NCBI GenBank assembly: GCA_002077045.2 | Contig: KZ111157.1 | Location: 124,001-188,000, forward strand | Source of the DNA: Rachicladosporium sp. CCFEE 5018 | Taxonomy: Eukaryota; Ascomycota; Dothideomycetes; Cladosporiales; Cladosporiaceae | DNA: 64,000 bases | Direction of reading: 5' to 3' | Shown: positions 40,766 to 50,847 of the stretch, in pieces | How positions within the stretch are numbered: position 1 is the first letter of the stretch | Layout of the letters: every line of letters begins with the position of its first letter | Program-made: the position numbers and the translations under genes | Notes under the pieces: model-generated | The model's database searches: none | What the model was told of the DNA's origin: nothing | Seen by the model: only the letters and a program-made list of their open reading frames with translations

Positions 40766-42457
40766 ATGGCGCGGATACAGCAGAATTCCCTGAGGCGAGA
40801 CAAGATCTTGAGTCGCGATGATGTCGAGCATCTTATTGCAGACGGCCGGAAGATCGTGATCGTGGACGAAGCGGTGCTCAAAGTCGATGCCTGGCTGCCG
40901 TATCATCCTGGAGGTGACAAAGCCATCTTGCACATGGTTGGGCGCGATGCAAGTCTGGAGGTTCACGCATTCCACTCACTGGGGTCGCAAGCCTTGATGA
41001 GGAAGTATCAGATTGGCAGAATCGAAGGCCAATGGCGGGACTTCGTGCCTCCTATGCAAGGCGGAGTGTTCAGGTCTCGCGCTGAGATCGAATCTGGCTC
41101 TACTGTTGACTTGGACAGCGGTGAAACGTCCGGAGAACCGTCACCAGTGTTCGACACCCTCAGACGTAGGCAGAAGCGTAGCTCGGCGACTTCTGGGCAT
41201 GATTCGGGTATCAGTACTCCGTCATCAGCCACCTCGCTCTCCTCGCTTGCCATTGACGAGGTGGACGGACCGTCTGGCCTGCAGAGCGATGTTAAAGCTG
41301 TTACGACGCAAGAATATAAGGACAATTTGGCTTCCTTTCCCAGTCTCGATGCACCGACTCAAGCTACCATAATTTCAAAGTATCAAGCTCTTGACGAAAG
41401 GGTACGCAGCGAAGGTCTGTACGATTGCAGCTACAAAGACTACGCGATCGAAGCCGCTCGCTACACATTCCTTGCTCTCAGTTCCTATTTCCTCCTCCAC
41501 TCCGGCTACTATATTGCCTCTGCAGTCTGCCTTGGCATGTTCTGGCACCAGCTGACGTTCACCGTACATGACGCTGGCCACATGGGTATCACGCACGACT
41601 ACCACATCGACTCCTGCATCGGCATCTTCATCGCTGACTTTCTCGGTGGACTCTCATGCTGCTGGTGGAAGCGCAATCACAATGTCCACCACATTGTCAC
41701 GAACTCGCCCGAGCATGATCCCGACATTCAGCATATGCCCTTCTTCGCTATCACGCCGCGTTTCTTCTCCAGTTTGAAGAGCACATACTACGACCGCATC
41801 ATGTCCTTCGATGCTGTGGCCCAGTTCACGCTGAAACACCAGCACTACCTCTACTACCCACTGCTAACCTTCGGCCGATTCAACCTCTACGCTCTCAGCT
41901 GGCAGTACATCTTCGGCTTCCAAGGTCCTCGCAAGGGTCCAGCATGGTGGCATCGCTATCTGGAGATGGTAGGCCAAGTCTTCTTCTGGTACTGGTTTGG
42001 CTACCTGGTAGTCTACAAATCCATTCCCTCGCCTTGGACTCGAGTACTGTTTGTCCTCATTTCGCACGCCACTACGACGCCTGTTCACGTCCAGATCACG
42101 CTCTCCCACTTCGCTATGTCCACATCAGATCTGGGAGTAGCCGAGCCCTTTCCACAACGCATGCTACGAACCACCATGGACGTTGACTGCCCGCAATGGC
42201 TAGACTTCTTCCATGGCGGACTGCAGTTCCAGGCTGTGCACCACCTGTTCCCGCGTATGCCACGACATAACCTGCGGAAGGCACAGAAGCATGTTGTGGA
42301 GTTCTGCAAGGATGTCGGGATTCCCTACACAGTCTACGGCTTCCAAGAAGGCAATGAAAAGGTGATCAGTAGACTGGAGGATGTGGCGAAGCAGGCAAGA
42401 ATGCTTGGGGAGTGTCAGAGGAGTGCTGGACTTCATAGTGTGCTCGAGGGCCACTGA
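40766..42457 (+). CDS. Delta-8 sphingolipid desaturase (cytochrome b5 fusion)
   Basis: Introduces the delta-8 double bond into the long-chain base of fungal glucosylceramides at the ER. A single exon encodes 563 aa. The N-terminal cytochrome b5 domain has the heme motif HPGG (47-50) and a second heme histidine in VHAFHS (about 67-70). A Ser-rich linker (about 105-175) leads to the membrane desaturase with three histidine boxes: HDAGH (268-272), HNVHH (305-309) and QAVHH (489-493), the last with Gln in place of the first His as in front-end desaturases. Hydrophobic segments flank the boxes (YTFLALSSYFLLHSGYYI; VFFWYWFGYLVV). The whole protein is intact and length-typical. Confidence 0.93.
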   Translation: MARIQQNSLRRDKILSRDDVEHLIADGRKIVIVDEAVLKVDAWLPYHPGGDKAILHMVGRDASLEVHAFHSLGSQALMRKYQIGRIEGQWRDFVPPMQGGVFRSRAEIESGSTVDLDSGETSGEPSPVFDTLRRRQKRSSATSGHDSGISTPSSATSLSSLAIDEVDGPSGLQSDVKAVTTQEYKDNLASFPSLDAPTQATIISKYQALDERVRSEGLYDCSYKDYAIEAARYTFLALSSYFLLHSGYYIASAVCLGMFWHQLTFTVHDAGHMGITHDYHIDSCIGIFIADFLGGLSCCWWKRNHNVHHIVTNSPEHDPDIQHMPFFAITPRFFSSLKSTYYDRIMSFDAVAQFTLKHQHYLYYPLLTFGRFNLYALSWQYIFGFQGPRKGPAWWHRYLEMVGQVFFWYWFGYLVVYKSIPSPWTRVLFVLISHATTTPVHVQITLSHFAMSTSDLGVAEPFPQRMLRTTMDVDCPQWLDFFHGGLQFQAVHHLFPRMPRHNLRKAQKHVVEFCKDVGIPYTVYGFQEGNEKVISRLEDVAKQARMLGECQRSAGLHSVLEGH

Positions 42458-43060
42458 AGCTGTTGAAGACGAACGCGTTTTTAACGACTACTTGCAACAC
42501 ATACAGCTATAGATCATAGAACTTTATGCATACGAGTACACCGTCATGATCTTTCCTCAAATGCCCGCATACGGACGTCGCATCTCGCGACAAGGCCAGG
42601 TCTGGCGATAACCGGCCAGTCTAGCACAAGCCAGTGTAGCACAAGTCAAAGGTCTGATTTCGCAGAACGCTTGGTCGGGCGGTTTGCAATCCTGATCAAT
42701 GCCTTCTCGTTTCGAGCATACCTCGTCGCGCACGCATTTCATATCTGTTTCATCCGCCATTGGGAAATCTATGGTCTGTCGTGGAATCACAGCCGCATCT
42801 GTATGCCGTGCAGAAGCTCTCAAAGACGATAGACGATTTGTGAGCTGCAAATCGTCAGGCTACGAGCGTGCGGCGTCCCGCAGATCACGCAGCGAAGGGA
42901 GACTGTCCCGACTAACAGCGATGTCCGTTGCAAGATAACCGTATGTGATTGTTATCGAAGACAGGTGTGAGCTCCAGTTTCGAATCGCAAGGGTAGGCAG
43001 TTGTCTTGCTCCTAGCCATCTAGTGTCAACGAACTTGCGCACGCTACGTTTTCACGACAG
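42458..43060. other. Intergenic
   Basis: About 600 bp between two plus-strand genes. Nothing is recognised. Confidence 0.5.
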
Positions 43061-43901
43061 ATGAGCGAATTGAGGGCTGAAGCCCAAAGGAAAGGACATG
43101 GAGTCTACCTTGTACAAGAAGTCATAAAGCTACTAGAGGCTGCCGGTCATGTGTGTTGCGTGACTGGCGTTAAAGCTCTGAGGTACTACGGGGCTGCTCG
43201 TGTATCGGACGTAAGCCACTTATTGTTCGCCCATCCAGTACAAGCTGCTGATAAGAGTCCTCTAGGAGTGGCGAATATGCGTGCCTAACAGCGACTTCGC
43301 AGCGGCGACGCAGCTTATAGACAGCATGCCTGAGAAGTTCGAACGAGTAGACCCGCCAATGCCCCAGCTCAGATCATTGATTCACACCTATCCGCGGTAT
43401 CGATCTATGCAGAAGGACTCCAGAGAACTAGGCTTCTTCATAATGCCGTCGTCCGAAGACTTTCTTGGAGATCTGAATGATAGTTTGATCGAACGGAGCC
43501 CGAACAATATACCATATCCCATGTTGGAAATCTTCGCTCACAATCTAGTGTCCATACAGAAATGGGATCATCTGACGGCACTCGTCGATGGCATGGATCT
43601 GAGTCTGGAATGGGGCCAAGAGCATCTCCGTCTGGGCACGCTGTCTGGAGAAAAAGTGGAGCAATGTAGGGCGAAGATAGCGGAGTACTCAGAGTCATTG
43701 GTCGATCCTGAACAATTAGACACGCGCTCTGCAGGTGGCCTAACGATCGACGGAATAGACAAGAGTGAGAGATGGACGACCATTGCGAGTCGAAAACAAT
43801 TGAGAGCCCGAAGTGATCACTACTTCAAGGCCAACTGGAAGACCCGATTCATGAGAAACGGACGTGGTGATCCGCGAATTCGGCCAGACAGACCAGTCTG
43901 A
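43061..43901 (+). CDS. Hypothetical protein, possible nucleotidyltransferase-like fold
   Basis: Two exons (43061-43210 and 43266-43901, GTAAGC...CTCTAG) join in phase to give 261 aa. The N-terminus (VIKLLEAAGHVCCVTGVKALRYYGAARVSDEW) resembles a common group of fungal proteins that read like the start of minimal nucleotidyltransferases, where a helix is followed by a G(S/V) loop and an acidic residue pair. Here only VSDEW could serve, and the usual D-x-D pair is not obvious. The remainder has LIHTYPRYRSM, FFIMPSSEDFLGD, NIPYPMLEIFAHNL and GMDLSLEWGQEHLRLG, which also fit that group. Activity is doubtful. It lies next to a HET gene. The family link is from memory and inference, not from a search. 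Confidence 0.6.
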
Positions 43902-44562
43902 GTATCTCGAACTAGCTACCGTAGCAACGGCTGCAACGTCATCAAGTCCATTGTTACACAATCCCCTGGGCAATGTCCCTCCGTCGATGTCCTGAACTTC
44001 GACCTTCTCTTACTGGTACTTTGGCGAGCGAGAGTATGCTGAAGACCAGCCAAACATCAACCGTCAGAAAATTGGCAAGCCACGAGGCTATATACGAGTC
44101 TGCAAGCACGTCAGCGGTCCAGACTGCAGTGCTCTCTGCCCTCGTATGCACTGCTGAGTAAACTGTCACTCCCATTCTGTTGACCGTCAAACCGGACAAT
44201 CTACGTGCATTATCAGTATCGATGACTCGGGGAAACGTTCTGAGGGCTCGCGGACATAGTATCGCGAGCGAGAGCAACGATCGAAGCACTCCGGCGAGAA
44301 AGCATCGTGACGAGATGATACGTTGTGTTCTCATGCCACCGCTCAGAGAAGATCGAAGCATGTCGCCAACTTGATTGAAATCGGGGGAGGGTACTCGACT
44401 AATGTGCCGGCGAAGTCGTGTGACAACGTGTTTCAGCCTTTAAAACGCCAGACTCTGTCCATATTAGTCTGCATATGCCAACTACATCAAGATCGCCACA
44501 GCTCGACACACGATCAGCGCGTTATCATTGTGTGAGCTCGAGACTTCGCTGCCGTCGGAAGA
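43902..44562. other. Intergenic, convergent 3' ends
   Basis: Lies between the nucleotidyltransferase-like gene and HET gene 1. Nothing is recognised. Confidence 0.5.
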
Positions 44563-46434
44563 CTACACGATTTCAAAGGATCGCCACGGTAAACCCTGCT
44601 CAGTATGTCTTTCCGCTGCTTCCCCATGCATAACGCCGTGCACACAACATGAGCTGAGCAATTGGTACTGCTCCTTTCCAAGGTCACATCGACGCAATGC
44701 AAACGGCCAGTCACCGCCGCTCAGGATGGTAATGATGTCTCCCTCCTGCAAATATTCTGGACCTAGGCCGATGTAGCCTGCCTGTGTGACGAAGAAGCAG
44801 CGATTTCTGCAGAACCAGCGCAGGTCACGAGCGTAGACTACGTTGCTACGCGGCCAGGGCACGACCTGATCGGGATCAGCGGGGCATGTGAGCACTGTGG
44901 CCTCTTTGGAAGTCAGTCGAGCCAGTAGTGCGTCCAAAGGACGGTCACCGTACGCTTGCTTCTGCTCGCCAGCTACTAGCGTCCGCTCCAGGTCTTGCAG
45001 ATCCACAGTTGGTACAAGAACCCGTCCATTGAACAATCGCACAGCACTTTGCAGGAACAGTAAGCCCTGGAGGTCAAAGTCGCTGGATCTGAGAGAATTT
45101 GTCCGCGCACATACTGTGTCGAGGACGAATCCCTCGACCCCAAGTGCTATGCCCGCTCTATCAAGATGATTTTGAGGGCGAAACCTGTTTCCGTCTGCTC
45201 CATAGGTATTCTTGGGAACGTTCAAGTGCATTGGTCGATCGTCCGTAGAGTACGCCGATCTTAGCAGAGGCACCCAAGATGGAAATCCATTGGTCGGTGA
45301 GTCGTCTGGTTCACACTGTGGCGCATGCCACAGGAGTAGTGTGTGAGTACTCTCGATTGCATAATACGTCGCTTCTCGTAGGACTTCACGACTGTTCTTG
45401 TGGTAGTCTGGAGTCAGACACTGCGGAAGCTCAGCAACACCACGTCCTCGTTGAAATATGCCCAGGACTGCGTAGACTCGATCCCGAACATCTGCAACCT
45501 CGTAATGTGAGCCAATATCCAATAGATTCTGGAGGATCTCCGGCTCCGGAGACGTCGCTTGACGAAGATATGACATGTACCCTAAGCTGCGCGCACGATC
45601 TGCTCCGAAAATTCTCCCCCACTCCCCTCTCTCACGATACACATCCAGCGACAGGTACTCGTAAACTTCTAGGAGGTGGCTCAATTCGATTGTGGCGCCT
45701 TTAAGCTGGAGCAGAGTACATGCAGACAGCGTCGCTTCCTGCAGCATCCATAAACGTCTGGAATAGTCCCGGTTAACATCTATTCGTACAGTTTCGTGTG
45801 AGGAAACCTACCGAAACCACGGATCCTTCAAGATATCACAAAGGGCGTCGATGGTATCCTTCGCGCATTCGAGGATCAAAGGTCCGAGCTGACCGTCCTT
45901 GCTGCCCATGCTATGGAAAGTCAAGTCGAGCACATTCGTTTCGGCCATTGCATGCTCCCTCAGGACTTGTATCGCCGAAGCAGCAGCTTCACCTTGATGA
46001 CTGAACTCGCTACCGAGGAAAGCCAAGCAGCGACCGCCTCTGGAAAAGATGTCTGCCATCAGACCAACTTGATGGCTACGTTCCCGATCGTGCGATTGAT
46101 CGATACAGACAGCGTCGATCCATAGCGTGCGGTCTCTATCTCGCAGGCGCATGCGAGCCAGGGCTGCAGCGGCTGACCTTGGTATTGCCACGGGGCAGCC
46201 ATTAATCTCGACGTCTGTGCGAATGGATGGATCACCCCAGACGCAGCTGATAGTCTCGTACGATGGTAAAGTTGCGTCGTCAAGGGATGCGTGTGTGATT
46301 CGGCACCGAACAGTGCTTTCGCCATGGCCAGCCTCTAATACCAGTAATCTGATCTCTCTTCGTGCTTTGTCGAGCGGTCTGTAACCCTTGAATGCTTCAT
46401 GATTTACCTGTGGCACTTCTTGCGCGAGATCCAT
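44563..46434 (-). CDS. HET-domain protein 1
   Basis: Heterokaryon-incompatibility-type protein. HET domains are TIR-like and can trigger regulated cell death when fungal strains fuse, but most individual HET genes have no known role. Two exons (46434-45812 and 45757-44563) join across a 54-nt intron, giving about 605 aa. The HET blocks are clear: GYRPLDKARREIRLLVLE, SYETISCVWGDPS, TLWIDAVCIDQSHDRERSHQV, and, across the intron, DPWFR-RLWMLQEATL. The rest has ADVRDRVYAVLGIFQRGRG, the middle WVPLLR, and an end block DLRWFCRNRCFFVTQAGYIG with LGPEYLQEGDIITIL. No NACHT, ankyrin or WD40 partner domain is visible. A paralogue with the same intron position is at 52686-54475. Confidence 0.88.
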
Positions 46435-46839
46435 ATCGTTATTTTCCTCTCATGACACGGGATTTGGCATTTCGGGACACTACAGCATCTTCGTCGACGC
46501 TGCTGGAGGTCCTGGTCTGCATGATGAGTTCCGGCGAGCGGCGGACAGTGAGGCTGAGCTATCATGAGGCTCAGGCAGCTACGAAGTGCGAGGCCTCGAA
46601 CTGCATGCGTACCCTATGTATGAGGGTAGCAACATGCTTGCTACAAGGCGCGAAGTTCAATGGATGCCTTCATGGGTGCAGATCCTCAGCGTATGCTCCA
46701 CTTTCCACACCCACTACTTCATAAGATGAGCAACAAACAAGCGAACAAGACATGCGCTCAGAAGCATCGCGTATCGTACAGCAGGCGATTACTTGGCCTA
46801 TCCTCAGGTTGCGGCAATAGGCACGCGCTGATCCACTAA
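46435..46839. other. Intergenic
   Basis: Lies between the start of HET gene 1 and the stop of NIF3, both on the minus strand. Nothing is recognised. Confidence 0.5.
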
Positions 46840-48263
46840 CTATACCTCCGCCTTCGAGATCATGATCCCGAACGGATCTCGGTCGACCTCACTGACAGCC
46901 ACATCGAAGTGCTCATCACTCAAAGCCTCCATCAGCTGCTCACTAATGCCATCCTTTGCCCTCTCCTCACTCCTGACTTTTTCCCACTGTTCCAACGTCA
47001 GCACCTCTCACATCAATACAAGTCTTGATTGACTCACCTCCTTCTTCACCTGCGCCTCCAACTGCGCCTTCAACACCCCATGCAAGAAACCCCTCTCAGT
47101 ATTACTATGAAACAAACAAATGACACACTTCCCCTTCTCGATCACCGCAAGCGCCTCATGATGCGACATCTCGCCAGTGAAGTACAGATCAACGTCCTCG
47201 CCATTCTTCTCCATCTCAGAGAACAAATGCCCGCCGCTTCCAGCGCAAATGCCGATACTGCCGATCATCATCTCGCCCGCGGACTTGCCCTGCGGTACTG
47301 CTATTGGGAAGCCCTTTGGGTTGCCGAGTCCAAGCCCGATGCGATCTATGATGGCTGTGAGTGAGACGGGCTTGTCGAGACGGACTATGCGACCCATGCC
47401 GGCGTTGGGGTAGCCTTCGACTTTTGTCCGAGTTATGGGATAGCGCTTGTGCGTGCTGCCTCCTAAGTTGAGAGCTTTCTCCTTCAAGGAGAGCTGGGAA
47501 GGGTGGTGTTGGAGCATGTAGATTGGGCGTTTCTCGGCGAAGGGGTCGGGCATGTTCTCTTTTGTTGGGGAAGCTTTGGAGGGTGAGGCCGCGCCGCTAG
47601 ACTCGGTCGGAAGGTCTGGGTTCTCGAAGGCATCATGGGCGTCTGTTGGGGTACCGGTTACGATGTCGGCTAGCCAGTCTCCTAGGCCGCCGCGGGCGCA
47701 GTCGACTGCTGTGTGAGGACTGTAGACCTGGGTGTATCTTCTCAGCCTGACTTCGCCTTCACTGTGCACTCATTGTCCCACTTACGCTGATACCCTCCGC
47801 TGCTAATCTCAACAGACTGTTCTGCTGCGTATCCTTCAACGTCAAGCTCTTCAAGCCTCTGAATATGATCGGATCTGTGCTTCACCCTCCAGTCAACTCC
47901 CACTCAGCCATCTCTTCGATCAAAGATCCCACGCACGGTAAGCGACAACAATTGAATCTTGTCTCGCGATTGCCTCATCCGCAACAGCCTTCGTGAGATC
48001 CACAGTCAAGAGCACCGAATTCATCTGTCGCCGGAAGGGAACGAAGGGAGCTTCCAGTAGCACTATCAATGACCCCATCAGCCAACGGATTTCATAGCTC
48101 TCCCGCACCTCTCAGACATACATCCAGTATTATCCCAGCTCCCATCAGCGAGCACCTCCGGATACAGCTTCCTCATAGCAGCCACCACGGCCCTCGTGTA
48201 CGGCGCCGTGGTCGTAGGGCCGCTCATCGTGTAGTAAGCTCGTCGCGTTACCCTGGCGAACAT
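46840..48263 (-). CDS. NIF3: NIF3-family protein (GTP cyclohydrolase I-like fold)
   Basis: Conserved dinuclear-metal family (NGG1-interacting factor 3); the exact role is not settled. Five exons fit in phase: 48263-48122, 48062-47937, 47874-47786, 47727-47038 and 46986-46840, 397 aa. Core blocks are GSWDNTGLLLEAP, VLLTVDLTKAVADEAI, VYSPHTAVDCARGG (metal histidine), GMGRIVRLDKPVSLTAII, MIGSIGICAGSGG, LYFTGEMSHHEALAVIEKG and VICLFHSNTERGFLHG. The ATG at 48263 adds MFARVTRRAYYT, which looks like a short mitochondrial leader. The ATG at 48227 would give the plain MSGPTTTAPY start, so both forms are possible. The C-terminal exon ends FGIMISKAEV. All splice sites are GT-AG. Confidence 0.9.
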
Positions 48264-48837
48264 ACAGTGGAGTTGGTGCGAGGAGACGAGGGTTGCTGGT
48301 CATATGTGCTCGCCCGGCTACGACGTCAACAAACACTGCGATGGAGCTTGGTTTTGAGTTTGCGATTGGCTTTTGTGGCTTTCTGGACGTTGGTTTTGGG
48401 ACGTGGGGGCGACGATGGAGTAGCGCAGAGGGAGGACAGGCGATTTAGATGCGCACAGCTCCTATTACCAGACACTATATCGCGTTACCGGCAGGAACTT
48501 CAAGGTCAGGCAGCTGACGAAGTTCAATACGATTCATGCCATTACCCATTCGATGCAGGAACCAGGTCGTAGACGGGATCGGCACAAGGAACAGCTCTCC
48601 ACCGAAAACGCTTGACTAGCTTCGCTACCGTACCATGGTCTGCTGCCTTCAAGAACTAGAATGCCATCTTTGCCAGGACATGCCGTAGCACATCACATCA
48701 CCGAACCCTCAAACTCTATTACATGCGCCATGATTATACCTCACTTTGCGCGTGCGTCGTCCTGCGCATCACCTCAGCTCCTTGGTGACTTCATCATCAC
48801 TCCCTGACAGCCACTTACCCGGCGATCGAGGCAAACT
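48264..48837. other. Intergenic
   Basis: Lies between the 5' end of NIF3 and the 3' end of the perilipin-like gene. Nothing is recognised. Confidence 0.5.
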
Positions 48838-49679
48838 CTACTTGCTCTTCTTCGCGCTGTCCTTGGCCTGCTCCTTCTTGCTCTCAGCCTCGCTCTTCAG
48901 CTCCTCGCCCTTGCTCTGCGCAGCGTTGGCGTACTCCTCGCCCTTGCTCTGAGCAGCATTGCCGTAGTGCTCGCCCTTCTCCTGCGCAATGCCGGCGTAG
49001 TGCTTCGCGCGCTTGGTGGCCTCGTCGACGGTGTTCTCGGCGTATGAGCGGGCGTTGGCGGCGGTGTCCTTAGCGCGCTGACCGAGCTCGCCAGAGTTGG
49101 CCTTGGCCTCTTCGTACTTGGGCTTGATGTAGGAGGCAGCAGTCTGGAAGACATCGGAGACGACGCGGAGTTGGAAGGAGACGAGGGCGGGGATCAGGAC
49201 GAAGAGACCGCCTTGGTTGTTCTTGGCGCGGTTGGTCTTGGTGTACTCGTCTGCGAGGTGATGTTAGTGCGCGCACTTGAGTCAAGTTGATGAGCTGACA
49301 ACGACATACCATTCCACGCCTCCTGAGCATATGACAAAGGCCAGAACGCCCAGCTCTTGCCAGTCTCCCAGATCGTCTCCGGCTGCTCCTTCACAAGCGG
49401 GAACGTGCCATCGACTCTCTGCAGTGCCTTGTCACCGAGCTCATCAGCCTTGGCGACGTACGGCTTCGCATACTGGTAAGGTGTCTCGAAGTAAGGCTCG
49501 ACGGGCTTGCCGAAGCGATTGTAGGCCTAGTCGACGAGCTCGATGGACTTCTTGCCGTAAGGGTGTGCCTTCACGGCATCGATGCCAGAGGCTACGGTAG
49601 GGTAGGAGGTGAAGTGATTGAGCGTCTTGCTTGTAGGCGAGTCGCCATTGACGATCGTCTCGGCGGTAGAGTGGGGCAT
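48838..49679 (-). pseudogene. CAP20/perilipin-like lipid-droplet protein with premature TAG
   Basis: In fungi this family coats lipid droplets and affects turgor and storage lipid use. Two exons fit in phase (49679-49310 and 49250-48838; intron GTATGT...CGCAG): 260 codons, the usual size. From the ATG at 49679: MPHSTAETIVNGDSPTSKTL, then TVASGIDAVKAHPYGKKSIE, LVD. Codon 51 is TAG (49527-49529). The same frame goes on with AYNRFGKPVEPYFETPYQYA and KPYVAKADELGDKALQRVDG. After the intron come FVLIPALVSFQLRVVSDVF and a long Ala/Lys/Glu amphipathic repeat region (GEEYANAAQSKGEE, KHYAGIAQEKGEHY) typical of droplet-binding helices, ending AKKSK. Everything after the stop looks conserved, so the lesion is recent, a sequence error, or read through. 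Written as a pseudogene only because of this codon. Confidence 0.75.
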
Positions 49680-50847
49680 GGTGATTGATGGCAGCGTTTG
49701 AGCTTCCAGTCAGTCGGATGTGGTCGGATGATAGAGGATGTGCGAGTTTGCTTTTCCGTTCGTTCAATGAGATGGCTCTGCGTTTGCTGTGTTGTGTGGA
49801 TGGGAAAGTGAAAGTGAGGATGAACGTCAAGCATCCACAGGAATGAGATATCACACCACCATGAGACCTTGAGGAAGGCGTTGAGCTGCAGTCCTCCTTC
49901 CCATGATTTGCACGTGCAAATCGCGACTTCCTTGACATGTGAAAGTGTACGTCAGTCGCGAAAGTCTCTGTGGCTAGTGTGCTTGTGGCGCGCAAACGTA
50001 CAAAGTGGAGGGCGTGGGGAAATGGTGATTGGAGCGCATCGAGCACATCCTCTGATGCTGTTGCTTTATTGGCTATCTCATGAGTTCACCCGCGCGATAG
50101 CAGGCTTTGGAGGCCAGAGCGACATCGCGTTGTCTGGCAGGAAGGTGCCACAGGCGACATCCATCTCCAACGCCAAACGTCGTTCGCACGTGAAAAGATC
50201 TGCACATGCGGCTCAAAGGCGCAGACTACGGGACACATGCCTTTCTCTACTTCGCCTCTGCAAGTCGCTGACACATGTCTCCTCGGCTACAACCTGCAAA
50301 CACGTTGAGAACGGCGTTCGCATGTATCTCTGATCGCGTCCACTGAGCTACCGCGGAGGCGCTGCGCTGCTGCAGGGACGAGGCGGCAGTGGAGCCCGAA
50401 TGTCATGCCATGCATTCGGCTTTGCTATCCGAGTCAAACATCTTTATCACATGCCAGTAAGCTATCATGGGCTTTGGATAAGTAATATCCCGTCTTGTAA
50501 TTCGCATGCAGATCGATGTGGAGGAGCGGGTATGTGGTCAACACGAGGGTTTGGGGCAGAGATGGTAGTCAAGTGCCGTTGTAGTAGTGACCACATGATG
50601 GGGATGAAACCATATATGATCCAACCTTTCATCAGATGCCGTTCGAGTACAGTGTTGTATGCTTGCCGTGCTCTCTCGGCCGTCTATCGCATAGCTCGAC
50701 ACCTTCGACAGTCCTCCCGTAATGCTGCCGATGCTGTCATCTTACATGGTTTTGGGACCCGCCACTTCGGTCAGAAGGACGAGGGCAGTGGTAATGCCTT
50801 CCATACCCCCGGTGATGTTCTTAGCACTTTCACCTGCAGGCCGCCTC
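49680..50847. other. Intergenic, upstream of the perilipin-like gene
   Basis: About 1.17 kb between two minus-strand genes. Frames are short and overlapping. Nothing is recognised. Confidence 0.45.
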
